Assembly: GCA_030141605.1 (NCBI GenBank)
Contig: JAQGDQ010000048.1
Location: forward strand, 310,001 to 374,000
From: Tubiluchus corallicola
Lineage: Eukaryota; Priapulida; Priapulimorpha; Priapulimorphida; Tubiluchidae
Reading direction: 5' to 3'
DNA: 64,000 bases
Both the position numbers and the translations under genes were made by a program. The notes under the pieces were generated by a model. The model was not told where the DNA came from and did no database searches. It was given only the letters and a program-made list of their open reading frames with translations. Below are positions 28,401 to 41,282 of this stretch, in pieces. The stretch's first letter is position 1, and every line of letters starts with the position of its first letter.

Positions 28401-31400
28401 GGCTGTTTTCGCATATCAATTCCCAAATGTTCCTTTATAAGTATTGCTGATTTGCTGATAGTTACTGCCACCATTTTAACGACATTTTGGCTATGTCACA
28501 GGACAGCATCAGTAACAGTGGTTAACTTACTTAGCATGGTTTTTCTTCACAGTTTTCCTCTTACCACCTTTGACCTTGAACAGGCAACGGCAATATCTTA
28601 AGCTAGTACAACTACGTCTTCCAATCAGGTAATTTGTTGTATCAAAATAATTTGCAGACAAAAACAAAAGCTGGCCATAAAGCCAATTAATCAACGTGAA
28701 TGGCTTAACTTAAAAGCACCGAAATGTTAGAAAAAATTCCACTTGAACAGCAGCTTTATTAATTATCTGGATGTTTATATACAAGTTTCTTATTATGCTA
28801 ATTAGAAAGTGCAGTGCAAAATTAAGCCGACTTCCTTTCTCTCACGGTAGATGCTGCCTAGAAAAATCCATTGTAACGATTTAAGTGAAAGGTCAAGCAT
28901 CTTTGAAGTAAGGCTAGTTTCAATGTTAGCGAAAAATGCTAGGAAGATATAGTAATAAAAGTGTGATAAATGCCTCGTGTAACTAGTAAAATTACGTTAA
29001 AACTGCGATCACTTTGACAGACCATTCTTCCACTGATTATACCATTTTCCGACTGAACACAAGCAGCGCACTTTCAATTTCCGTCAAAAGTATAAGTTTT
29101 TTTAAAAAATAGGTAGCTAGTTTCTTGATATTTTTGCATGAACATTAGGCAAGCTATGAAGCGCTTACTAAAAGTCACGAAGTCCACCAGTTACATCATA
29201 TTTTTTAAGTGAATGGCGGCTAATACAGGGTCTGAAAATGTCTTTACAGTAATAGTATAAATATATAAGTGTAACTTTTTGCTTTACAGGCCAATTTCCT
29301 TGTAATATTTTTGTAAGTTTAAGTGATAACAGTAAAATAAACAGAACATGCTAAATGACATCCTTTCCTTTAAAATCATGAACTGATCAGACACCGAATG
29401 CACCGAATGTGACTTGCTGACAGCTGTCATTTTTAACCAAACCCATCTGCATTAACCTCGTATCATATGTATTAAAAATATTGGACTCGAAGAAACATTA
29501 CGAAAGATATCAGGATACCTTATTGTCTTCATCCACAACTCGCAGTCCATCTCCACTCACATACAGTATAGATTTCATGGGCTTCCGCCTGCTATTCTGA
29601 AAATGAAATCAACATGAATTCATCAATTTTAAAACATGATACTCTACAAATTACAGCCGGCAGTTGAAAAATCCATATTCAACACAGTACTGTCTGTTCA
29701 CATAGGAGAAAACCAACATGACAGCGACAGTAAATAAAATCAATTTGAATTATGAAACTATAATTTGCAGATTGCTAACAAAAGTATCAGAAAATGTCTG
29801 CTGTTTGATCAAAATCAAATGTAGAATTTTCATCAATTTCAAACGAAGAATGCAAAATACAAGAGCATATGAAAGATTCTACAAAGATTTGCAAAATACA
29901 AGAGCATATGAAAGATTCTACAAAGATTTGCAGGTGGACAAAATGAAAGACGATGAAATGATAGTCTCCTTAAATTTTCACCTTAAGGACAGTAATGTAA
30001 AAAATACGCTGCTTTTTTTCTCAGTCAAATCACACATTACGCAAGAATGGTCAATGCAGCAGTGTGCTGTGTGCAATGGACTGTGGAAGCTATTTACAAT
30101 AATCCCTTGCAGTGATTAATTTTTAATTGCTGTATATTAGTATTTACAGACCAGCCAGTCAATCAATATGGCTGCTGCTAAGCTAAACATGTGTATAGTC
30201 ATTACAATCATGTCTATAGTCATTATCACGTCAAGAAGTATTTGCCTAAATCCGATGAAATTACAAGACAATTAGCAGTGGAATGATGCCATGCAAAAAC
30301 CTTATTGTAATGCAAATGCACTGCACTTGATACAGTTAATAAATATTGACATTTAATTGCAAATGAACATGTCATGATAGTTTATACTAATTAAACTGAG
30401 TATTTCAATTATACATTATTAACACAATGAATACATGCAGCTTTTGGACAAAATTATTTTATAATTTTCTTCTAATTATTAATCCCCATTAATTTCTCTG
30501 CCACTCTGGGGGAAATCACTTTTTCTTTAGCTGTTTAAAAATGCAAAATAAGACATGACACAGCCAAGAAACCGTGCACAAGTGTCTTGCATAAATAAAG
30601 GTATAAAATTTAAGCATCACATCAGTAATCTTTTTGTGCAGTTGTGCACCTTGCAAGCCAGAACTCAACACTCAACAGCAAGGCCTACTATTAAAGTTGG
30701 ATGGTTGTGGTGGGGCTGGAAACTAACAAACTAACAATGAAGATTATCTTCCAAGCAAAACACTAAAATGACAGCGATTTCTTGGTTTCATTCAGATGTG
30801 TGTGCAAATAAGTATTAGTTAACTATCCTGCCCAATACTAGGTCCTACCAGCTGCAAACAAAGCTTTGCCCATGTGGAATACAAAATCATTAAACAGCTG
30901 AAGTATAGCACTGCAAACGTCTTGCAGAAGTACGTAGCAGCAGTAGCAATAGTAGTAGCTAGTTAAAACCTAGTAATATGCGAATGATCGTTCTGATGTC
31001 TTGAGATCTTGTGCCAAAACTTGTTTAAATCCTATTTGCACTTTTAAAGCATCATGTGGCACACTAGGAATGTTGAGGGCTGTTCAACAATAACATAAAT
31101 TTTCTTAATGATAAAAGACGTCTCATTTAATACAGTGTATTTGCATGACTTTTGGATATGTTTTATATTTATTTGTTCAACACACAAACTGGTACTGCGA
31201 TAGTGCTGCTCATACCATTTTTTTCCTTTGTAGCAAACTGAAAATATTATCATTTTACTACTAATTTACTTTCATTCCATTCATGTTTTTCAGTTTTCAA
31301 ACTTTGTTTACAGCTCAGCAATTTACTTTTGTCACACGGTTACTGTTGTTTATTCGAATGTTTATATTTATTGCTTATTATCAAATCTTAGATGTTTATG

Positions 31401-34400
31401 TTGTGTTAATAATTGTTTGCTGATCTTGGTCATATCTGCTTGTCTCTGTTTTTAAATTTTAATTTCTTTTGAGTAAAGTCAACCAGCATTGCAAATTTTA
31501 AGCACTGCTTAAAATGTAAAGATCATTCTCATGGAATTGTAATTCTCCTGAGAATCGGAATGAAATGATGCATCAATATAACAATGCAACTGTTAAAGTA
31601 AAAGCAAAGACAAGGGAATTAAACATTCATAAAATAAGCACTCTTCTATTATTGGAAGTCCGACAGCAGCAGAATTAATGCTGTTATTAAGAAGAATTAT
31701 AATAACAAATTAATATAATTAATTATTTAAGCAAAGCAAATTATTCCGAAACAACAAACTTACAGCTGCAACCATTATTTCCTTTTCGTCTATTGAAACA
31801 CAACTCATAAAGTGATTTCATTGTCGATTGAGAGAACGGTAACTCCTCCCACAAAAGGAAAAGGGCCTCTTAATTTATATCAGAAAAATTTTTCTCAAAA
31901 TCACTAGCCTCATTTATATGTTTTTATAATTATACCTTTAGCACTTTGAAAGCCTCTTCACACACAGTCATTCCTCTGGACTCATAGACTTCTACACATC
32001 CCATATACTGAAAAAATTATAAACAGACATTACATACATAAGCCACAACGTAAGAAGAGATCAGCTCTTTTCATCAGTGTACCAATATGGTTATTGTTAT
32101 AACAATATGAACTATTATGATACGAATACAAATAATATGAATAAGACCTTGAGCGTTTTCAAGTTGTTAATTAGATAACTTTTGCCATTATTAAACACTG
32201 GGTTTATCAATCATTGTTAAATCATGTTATAACTAAGGAAATAACTCTTAGTCCTTAAACAGACAATAATAAAATTGACCTGACGAGCCATCAAAATCAC
32301 AAATGATTAAAGAACAGTACTGACAGTGCACTGGAATGACAGGTTCACGTAATTATATGACAGTACTTTATGCGACTTTTTATCAAATCGTTCACATTAT
32401 AATAAAGCTTTAAAAAATTTTAAAACAAAGACATTATCCACATGCTGTGAATATATAGCAGTGATAAGGTTTTAGTGTTTTCGATGAGAAATTAGGTAGA
32501 TCCGTACACAGCATAATTATTGCCGCTTTGCCCATTAACACCCTAATAAATTTTACACCTTTTCAATCATTGCCTATTATTGTGACAACTATAAGACCAC
32601 ACAACTACTTTATATACAGCTGGTACTGGCACCCTGCAAGCTATGACTCAGCACTTAATAGTAACAGGGGCTACTTAATGCAAAGGTTATATAGGGTAAA
32701 GCGGGGCATAGAGGGACTCTTAAAGAAAAATGCTTCCAGTTGTTGCATAAATCCTTCCAATAAATTTTATTCTGGCTGTATATTCTCCTTACAAATACTT
32801 TTAATGCTAAATCTCAAACAGTAACAGCAAGTTACTGCACAAAGGGCACAGTGGCACAGGAACGTTGAACAAAGAAAGACGCTTGTCGGGTATTTACAAT
32901 CGAGTGTCTTAAGACTATGTATATGTTTAGTCCTTATAAGCATACAAAGTAAGTGGATTACATGCAACAGTTTAAATTTAATAACACTTAACAGAAAAAT
33001 AACTGAAATGTTACCCTGCACGTGACTTGTGAAAATTATATAATACATGATGAAAATAAAAAATCACAACTTCCCATTGTTCACTGCACTTGAAAGTTCT
33101 AAAAAGCATCAAACTGACTGAAAATAATCTAACGGATGCCTAAAGATTGTCCATCTTGAGTTTTCTAACTATCTTTGCCCCAATTTACCCCTCCTAATCG
33201 TGTTTCTTTAAAAATTGACGGAAAGTGCTAAAAAATCAAAGTCACGAAGATTGCTTTGACAGCTTTCCTTCACTGTAGAATAATGCCAGTCTTACCAATT
33301 CTCTTACATCTAGATACATGTATTTCCATTCACCTCATTTAACAGCCCTACGACATCGTTTTTGTTTTAATGAAAAGCATTAAGCTACAAGCATATATTA
33401 AAAACACTACAAAGAAAAAGAAGCAACTTCGTTAAAACTCAAGTGCTCACGTCTCATAACAAGTAACAGCGAATACTAAAGAAAAATTCAATAAAATCTG
33501 AGTCAATGTTTTAGCAAATATGATCTTAGTAAATAATTCTGCTTATTTCTTTTTCATCAAATATTAGACAGAACGCCCAGGGTGCAACACTATTTCTTAC
33601 CGCAAACACTTGGGACACTGTAGAAAAAAAAATGCAGAAAAATTTAAAAAGAAATAACAATGCAACTTAACGCGACTACTGTTATTCAGTCATCTACAGC
33701 ACGTTACAAATTTGCCTACAATAAAGCTTTTATTAGTAGGCTGCAGTAGTTTGGGCACTTTTCATGATTGTGTGTGCACAAATTCCCAAAAAGTGCATAA
33801 AACAAAAACAATCGCATTTTATGTTTTTCGATTTGGAATCAATGGCTACTTTCTCGATAACAGGCTATCGTGACTACCAAGATCTGTGGAGACAAGCTCC
33901 ATCTGAAGACATTCAAAATTCAGACAGCATCACCATAGCATCATCATAGTTTTTCAGACAAGAATGAATCTTGATTAAGCCCACAGATCAGTCCTTAAAT
34001 CATGTCCCAGGAACAAGAACAATGAAACTTAGTGGGCACTTGAATTCAAGATCATTATGAAAATTAATTACTTTCTTTTTCTACAGAAACTAAAAATGGT
34101 CAACGGTACATTTTAGAAGTTTAATGAAAGATACATGACTAGATCTGCTTTGTGTTCAAAATTAATTAACAATCTAACCTAATAATTGCCTTTTAATTAA
34201 TTTATACATTAAAAGTAACTCAAGTTTTTTTGTATGCTATTTGAACAAGTAAGGAGACAGAAACTTAATTACATTGTTTTCAAAAAATTCTGTAATTCCA
34301 TCTGGTGTTCCACTCTTTACTTTCATACATCAGTTGAAATAAAATCATGCGTGGTACAGTGATTTCAAGTTGTTTTTGGCAGACTCTGACATAAATATAG

Positions 34401-36471
34401 TATTGTTAGATAATGCAAACATAAAACAACACAAAGTGTAAATAATGTATAAAAGATAACATGATTTATTGATGACCAAAAGTTTGTACCTCTGCATCCA
34501 GCAGTTTAAAAACTGCATACTATACTACTGTTTTACACTTAAGAAAAATTTGGAAGGTTTAAAGTAACAAAAGCTTCTTACCAAGCAAAACCGGTTAAAA
34601 ATAAATGAGGTTCCAACAATTCGTTTTCCAGCCCAGCTCATTTTCTTTACTGAACACTATTAGTTTCATCTTTTGAACGAACAGGCAAGTTTAATTAAAC
34701 TATGAGACAGTGTGAGGGGACAAATTTGCGCAAGAAAAGTCGTTAACGGTAACCGTTTCTAGTTTAATTACACGCAGTGGCGGTTGTGAATCAATTCTTT
34801 CAGCTTTCAGGAAAGACAGGAATGGCTTATAAGAGTAATCTCCCAGAAGTTAATGCACAACTGCAGGTTTTCGTGTCTTTTTGTGATAATCTACAGTCAT
34901 TGTCTGCCATATTACACAGACCATCATCACTCGGCTGAGCTTGCCTGCATGACTTTTATTTCTTAGGCAATATTTTTAGGCTATTCTTTACACTGAAGTT
35001 TGTGAAGAAAGAAATGTGTGGGCTAATTATACATGTACTAAAAACAGACAAGCATTTTCCGTATTCACAGTGTTTTGTTAAAAACTAGAGAGCCTTCAGA
35101 AAAGGGACATAGTTACTTTAATGAGATCGACAAATTACTTCAAGACTACCACAAAGACGTATTTTCTGCAATAACGCTTAAAACGATAATAAATTTCTCT
35201 GGAAAAGCAGCTACCGTCATTCAAAGTATTCGGTTAGTTGAGGTTCGAATTTGTGAGATACAGATAGAACAAGGAAGATTATTTTTAATGGAAAAAACTT
35301 CAAATGTGTCCGATTCACAATCCACGTGAGTTCACAGACATTCTCCAAGGTTGTGAAAAAGCACAGACCACCATCATATCTTACGGATTTAAATTAAACA
35401 AGTGATGTAGAATGTGTTTTCTGCATAATATACGTTAGTGACCGTTGTTATACGATACCCTGTTGATGAATCGAAAATCATTTAGCTGTCAGAGCTGTTT
35501 ATCTACCACTAAGCCTAAGCAGAGGACATATTAGTTACAAGACTTTGTTATACGCGAATCTTCACAAAATTATAAAAAATTTAAATCTGTGCTAATGGTC
35601 TGGAAATTTGACCCCAAAATCTTTAGACTCAGTGGTTGAACAACATCCTACCGCCAGGCAATTATGACTTCCTAGATTACTCTTGAGATGAAAAAAGTGG
35701 CGACAAATGCACAGATGGACAGGCAGACAGAACCGATAATTTTATAGTCGTGACAAGCATTAGCCAATTGCGGCAGTAGGAATATTTTTATGATACCGTG
35801 TAACTCACTTAATTGTTATGCACATTGTAAAAAATTAAAGTATACACCGATTGATCCACAAAATTAATAACCTCCAAGTTTGAACGATACCAAGATACTG
35901 ACTTCCCACATTATTCCAGAACAGAGAAAAAGTGGAGACGGATGGAAGACAAACCGAACCGGCAAATTTGGCAATTCTATAGTTGCCATTTCAATGGGGT
36001 TACACCCCAGAACAGAAAAAAAGTGAATGGACAAACAGAAAAACAAAGAGAACCAATATTCTATAGTTGCCCACTATATTGGGGAAACTATAAAAAGGAA
36101 AGAATATACCAATAATCAGAGTATAGTAGCTAAAAAAATAAATAAAGCCAAATGACAGAATTGTGGAAACTTCCAACTATGGAAAGGCCATATACATATA
36201 AAAATTGCGTCATCAGAAAATGCCACAACACAGCAGAACTTACGTGAGGCATTATGAATATCAAAGTTTGACATTTATGACAAAATCATTTTATTTGTAT
36301 TGTGAAAAACAGTTTTAATAGAATGTTATCACCCACCCTAACCAGAAAGCTGCATGTACCAGACCGAACAGCTGCTTCATCTAGCGTCCACTGATGTGGC
36401 TTACTACATTCCTGTCCGGCCTCCTTTCTTTTATGGAAGGTGTCACGAAAGCTCCTCCTCAACTTGTCCAT
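22498..36471 (-). CDS. NUMB: Numb endocytic adaptor / cell-fate determinant, ten coding exons, 479 aa
   Basis: Numb binds Notch and endocytic proteins through a PTB domain and C-terminal tripeptides. Exons (minus): 36471-36337, 32007-31936, 29596-29519, 27407-27267, 27071-26885, 25481-25269, 24809-24648, 23940-23788, 23205-23077, 22667-22498. Phases agree throughout. The PTB domain (about residues 26-160) shows [60 protein letters not shown] and [20 protein letters not shown]. The short PTB form is encoded; the 11-residue vertebrate insert is absent. Three basic-serine sites matching known aPKC/14-3-3 sites are kept: LRRSF (Ser7), RQGSGR (Ser236) and FKRQLSLRL (Ser253). SSLCQQI is another Numb signature. 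NPF (344-346), DPFDAQWAA (444) and NPF (460-462) supply EH-domain and AP-2 alpha-adaptin binding. It is shorter than human NUMB because the Pro/Gln-rich middle is reduced. An untranslated upstream exon is implied by the acceptor at 36476, four bases before the ATG. Confidence 0.95.
25014..25072. repeat. TA-rich low-complexity stretch in a Numb intron
   Basis: Two (TA)n runs flank ATATATTTGATATATTACGA. Simple repeat; no further meaning seen. Confidence 0.7.
28885..29375. repeat. Dispersed repeat, copy 1 (about 490 bp), in a Numb intron
   Basis: Shares collinear blocks with 46377-46870 in the same orientation: AGGTCAAGC, AGCAATAAAAGT-like, CCATTCTTCCAC, GATATTTTTGCATGAAC, AAAGTCACGAAGTCCACCA and a GATAACAG...AAAC...AACATG end. 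Identity is patchy but order and spacing hold over almost 500 bases. No protein is encoded and I recognise no family. Confidence 0.75.
29852..29929 (+). repeat. Perfect 39-bp tandem duplication
   Basis: Two identical adjacent 39-base units begin GCAAAATACAAGAGCATATG at 29852 and 29891. The unit is 13 codons, so it keeps the frame of a 133-codon plus-strand ORF (29718-30119) and gives [13 protein letters not shown] twice. The ORF lies in a Numb intron, antisense, and has no recognisable homologue. Confidence 0.95.
34582..34641 (-). CDS. Possible alternative first coding exon of Numb (20 codons)
   Basis: On the minus strand an ATG in fair context (AAAATGA) opens [20 protein letters not shown], followed directly by a strong donor (TTG/GTAAGA) in phase 0. 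The next Numb exon (32007-31936) also enters in phase 0, so splicing would join this peptide to [12 protein letters not shown] and replace the standard N-terminus with its Ser7 site. It could equally be the first exon of a separate gene nested in the Numb intron. Evidence is limited to ATG, open frame, donor and phase; confidence is low. Confidence 0.3.
34642..34821. promoter_or_regulatory. Candidate bidirectional promoter between divergent start codons
   Basis: The 180 bases separate a minus-strand ATG (34641) from a plus-strand ATG (34822). The segment contains a near-palindrome around GTTAACGGTAACCGTTTC (about 34742-34759), resembling a Myb- or RFX-type half-site pair. No TATA box is clear. 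The call rests on arrangement and is weak. Confidence 0.22.
34822..35325 (+). CDS. Uncharacterised divergent frame(s), possible nested small gene
   Basis: ATG at 34822 opens a 38-codon frame starting [17 protein letters not shown], helical and leucine-rich. After a stop and about 150 bases, a second open stretch from an acceptor-like CACAG at 35070 runs for 85 codons ([20 protein letters not shown] onward) to a consensus donor (C/GTGAGT at 35326). It is 255 bases, a multiple of three, with amphipathic, charged composition unlike its surroundings. I could not join the two with a good donor in matching phase, and I recognise no family. It lies in the first coding intron of Numb, antisense. Could be chance. 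Confidence 0.25.
35685..36085. repeat. Imperfect array of GGACAGACAGA-type units
   Basis: Three related segments (about 35687-35757, 35925-35990 and 36010-36080) share AGAAAAAAGTGGA, GATGGACAGACAGA, GAACC and TTCTATAGTTG blocks in the same order. A simple tandem expansion has decayed. It sits just 3' (plus sense) of the Numb first coding exon. Confidence 0.6.
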
Positions 36472-38571
36472 TGTTCTGGAACAGAAAAAAATTTTTATTA
36501 ACCATAAAAAGAAACTAGTTAATAAGAAAATTAGAACAGTCCAAAACACGAGGTAGTTCTAGAGAAAGACACACAGGCTTTTCAGTCCATAGATGTTGAC
36601 AAAACCTGATAATCTTACCGTCTTACACAATGTGTTTATAAAACATTGATGTTCTAACTTAAGAATGATGACAAATGGTGCAACCTGATAAATGAGCTAC
36701 TGGTAGCTCAGGTGTTTGATGCACCTAGCTTAATGGCCAAGAGATTTGGGCTTATGGGCAGCAGATGAGAAAAATGCATTCTCAGTTAACGAACTTTTTT
36801 TTAGATTTTACTTTTATTGGCACTGGCTTTAAGGACTGCAAAATCCTCAAACAGACAAAATAAGAAAAAATGAATAAATGTATGAAAAGGGAAGATTAAG
36901 ATGCAGCCAACCTGAGAGCTTGCTGTTGTCATTTGTTGTTACACTTTTCACTTAACTGTTGCTAGCTAATATTGCTTTTGTTCTTACTACTACTAGGGCA
37001 CGCTGTAAAAAGACACTGTGGCAATTATGATCACGACAATGGAAGTAACAGTTTCACAGGAAAAACACTTAACTGCTCCAGTTTGCTCAACAAGCTTTTG
37101 TTGGTGAAATAAAAATGTTTTGCCTAAGAAAAGGAAATTCTGCACCAATGGCTTTTTGCATTTATATTTTGCAAGCCCCCCAGAAGCCCATTTACACAGC
37201 TACCTTAACTTTTCAATTAGATGATTTCTCGTAAATCCAACATTCTAGTCATGCAGAACGATTTCCGTAAAAATTCGTTTGAAGTGAGTACACGACTTAG
37301 AATGCAATTACACAGGGTACGTGAATTAAAAATCCAATTTCTGAAGCATCCAAAACTGTTTTGCAATGGTGCAAGCTGGCAACGATTACACACATTGCAT
37401 GTTGCATTATACGACTAATCTTTGTGGCACAGACCCTCTACATAAAGGAAATTGCAGAAACAAACCTTTAACAGTTTATTAGTTGACTGAGAAAGCCCAT
37501 TTAAGGATACTGTCACATCTCTTGGAAAAATACTTACCACGGTACTTCGCCAACTATTTTCTGGCATTATAAGGTGTTAGTCATAAAAAAACATAGAGTG
37601 GTGTTACCTAGTAATATAATTATCTAAAGTTGTAGCAGTTAGACATTAATAGAAAGACTGTTTATCCATAGATACAAGATCTGCCTCTTTCAGGCAGATA
37701 ATAAAATTTAAATATCGGCAAAGAGAACATTCTAAAATGTATTAAAAATTAACATGTAATGAAAGTAAAGACGTTTACATAACAAGTAACATAACTAAAT
37801 GGTGACATAAATAAATGGTGAAAGTTCATTTAAAACATTAGCAATTAATATTACCAAGGAAAAAATCTATAGTCATTTCATAAAACTGCTTAAGCTTGGT
37901 TGTCCAATGCCCAGCACTCCTCTGACATGAAGGTATGTACTATCTACAAAACCACCTTTTAAGACATGTAAGCGAGCAAACAAGCAAATAAACAGAATCT
38001 GGTGTCTACAGTCTACGTAACCCTTAAGAAATTTAACAGAGATAAAAAATAGGAAAAATAAATATTTTTTTTGATATTATTTATAAACGTTATTTATAAA
38101 TTATACATTTTTATAAACAATAAAAAGATATAAACATCGGACAATTGTAAGCCAAGATTTTATTAAAAATGGTTATTATTACCATTTTAGGAATACAAAT
38201 GCACTATATCCCACAATGCTTTTATATTCCAAAGAATGAACTTGCGCAAGATAAATGAGAACTCATCAATATTATTCTGGAAATAAAATGTAAAAATACG
38301 AAATGCAAGCTGCTGATTCTTAATGATTTTCCAGTCTTTCCTCATTTGCAATGCACGTGTGAGGAAAACTGCTAACACGCAGAGCAGAATAAGTCACTCT
38401 GAATAAATCAAGATTTTACAATTCATGTTGTTAGCTGTCAGCTCATTCTAGAGTTGTTGCAAATTTCAAGGTGGTCTGTATATTTAGCTAGGCTAGGCCG
38501 CCGATAACTTTGTAAACTAACATACTAGTAATAGCCTATGTCCTCCGGGTAAGTAAAGTTAAGGAGTGAAA

Positions 38572-38603
38572 AACTAAATTGAATTTACAATTTCAATTTA
38601 GTT
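38572..38603. repeat. Perfect 12-bp hairpin
   Basis: AACTAAATTGAA and TTCAATTTAGTT flank an 8-base loop. It is followed by a short TA run. Function unknown; it might be the core of a small MITE. Confidence 0.7.
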
Positions 38604-39297
38604 GTATATATATCTACTAAATGCTATACCTGGTCTTAGAAATGTCACTGGTTCCAAACAAAGCCTCCAAAAGAAATTGCAGAACAAGACCCAGCAGATG
38701 GACTTTCGAAATTGAATGTTTGAGATATATCTATTTTGATCTTGAGTTCATTATTTCCAGTGAAACTGGTGGTATAACGTTAGATTTTCAAGTTGCAGAC
38801 TTGCAGATGTTCCTTCTTTGCAAAAAATATGGTTATACTAAGACATTTTTAACACACGATTGACTGCATAATTGAATATCAATTAGGCTGAGTCTATGAA
38901 TTCACGGGCCCTTTCTTGACAGTTTGGGGCCCAGACTAATGCTCTGACTGAATAAAGTCTCTCTCGTAAGTACTGCTATAATAAATGATTTTTCTGCTGT
39001 GAAGTCTATGCTATTTTTTTGTTGAGACATGTCACAAATTCCAGTACTGTGACATTTTATTTATTAACATGAAGCGCTTCTAAACCTCTAGTACCATTTC
39101 GCTTTAGCCATTACTAGCTATTTCTAGCTAATTGCTAATTCAGCAACCCAGTTTACAATCTAAAATCATATCACATCTAATATAGTTTTAAGGACATTAG
39201 TTTTATTCAACGACCATACAATACTGACGAACATAAAACCTTTTATCATGTGTTTCAAAGAATAAACTGAAAATAAATTCTTAGTAATTAAGCACAA

Positions 39298-39555
39298 CAA
39301 ATGAATAAATGAATGAACAAACCAACAATACACAAACAAACATTTTAAAGTTTGTTTGACTAAGTTGATTGACTAACTAAACCCACCAATCAATTATCCA
39401 TCTTAACCAATAAATCAACGACTAACTGACCAAACAACTAATAAATAACTTTCAAATAAACTCGCTAGCTAATTACCAAATAATCAATAAATTCAGAAAC
39501 GAACAGAAAAACAACATTTGAGCAAATGAACTAATGACAAAGCAAGCAAGCGAGT
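39298..39555. repeat. Degenerate tetranucleotide-periodic tract
   Basis: For about 250 bases nearly every fourth and fifth position is AA, with variants such as AATGAATGAACAAACCAACA, TTGACTAACTAAACC and CAAGCAAGCGAG. It reads like a heavily mutated AAAN tetranucleotide satellite. Confidence 0.6.
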
Positions 39556-41282
39556 AAACAGTCAGCTAAAGGAAATGTTAGGCGGTGTCGACAAATCAAA
39601 GTCCTTACCTGACCCTGAATAAATTCACCTACTCAAATAATAAATATACCTGCTGAAACCAATACTTTAGATCTATTTTTGCCGAACGGGTAAAATGCTT
39701 TACGTTAAATAGCAGCAAAATAACCTTTACTTAACCTCAGCTTGTCAAAAACATGTACTGCATAGATCTCATTACTGAAAATGTCATAATAGGAGAAGAA
39801 AAACGTATCAGAAAATGTTGTGTACCTGTTTAACGCTTGTCATTATTAATTAATAACAGGTAAGATGAGACATCACATACAAAAACTACTACTCACGTCA
39901 AACAACACAACAAAACTGTTTGCTGAATTTAAAATGTTAATTTCAGTTTAACAGACAGAAAATGTTACCATCAGCTGAAATGATAAAATATTAAAATGTG
40001 CAACCAGCAAATCTAAATTAAAAAATGTTTGTTAACCCACTTGAATTCATTTGTGAGGTAAAATATGCTAAACAAAAATGCTACGAATACCTCTTTAAAC
40101 AATTTTTAATATTAAAATTTACTTAAATTTTTGATAGGGTTTAGCAAAAGTTGTCACCATATGTAGAATATCATACCAAGATATCTAGCAATCTAAATGA
40201 TGGAAATTCCATCATCATGCTAGATGCATACAAAATTTATAACATTTAGGTATTCCCACAAGCTAATTACCTGGCGCCAGTTTCACATGCTGGCCATAGT
40301 GTAGATACCGTTAGATTTCACACACTAAACAGTGACCATGTCATAATGCAGCTAATGTGGTTATGCCTGTAATATTCAGCACACCTACACGTAAAGCATA
40401 ATCTAATCACCATTGCCTATTTGCAGGCGCACGCGATACCCACTAATCTATAAAGAAATTACAAAATTTCATCCACGTGGAAGAAATTCATGTGCAAAAT
40501 TTACTGTAGTAAGGATTAACTACTGCACCATAAACATAAATTCTGTTCGTACACGTTGGTCAAATTACGAAGTACAAAAAACGTTAAAAACAAGTGAATT
40601 TACAAAAAAATATGGCCTGCTTTTATGCAATGTGCATATTGACAAGACAAAAACTTTTATTTGTGCTAATGAAAATGGATTGCCACGACACTTTGCAAGC
40701 ACCTCGTCTTAGTCAAGCGACCACAGAATCCACAGTTAAAGAGAAACGCTAAGTAAACGACCAAACATACAGAAAGACACCATAAAGTAGGGAAGCGCTC
40801 TGCACAGAAGACTCACGAGCGTATTGATTAGCTTAGCACAGTGAAACCCTCCTTCTGTGATTGCGAGTGCACCAGCACGTTTTATCATCAATGCACCAGG
40901 CGTCCCGGCGATGGGAATCTGGAGGGAGCTGAAACTGAACAACTCTCTCCTCCCACGCGCAAATCCGGCGACGCGCAAAAGCTGCAAGCGGCAAAACAGC
41001 AAGATTAATAGTGAAGCCACTGGGAGATAAAACAAATGGCAACAAAAGTAAAGGCAGTAAATCATCTCAAATATTTTCAAGGAGAAAAGTCTGTGTGTTT
41101 TTCTGGGTAGCCAAGCAAAGCTGACAAAAGCAAACTCCACGCAAAGGCAATAGCCTGCAGATTACAAAACTAAAGTTGAAACTAAAGGTGTGTTCACATC
41201 TTCACATAAATATAAACTGACATCTAGAAACGTCTTACATCATTTACTAGGATGTTAACACAGGATGTTTACTAGGATAGTA

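Noticed and set aside
40413-41140. ORFs of 99 and 134 codons upstream of Numb
   Set aside because: No homology and no convincing splice context; the GC-richer part at 40.8-41.0 kb may instead be an untranslated exon or promoter.
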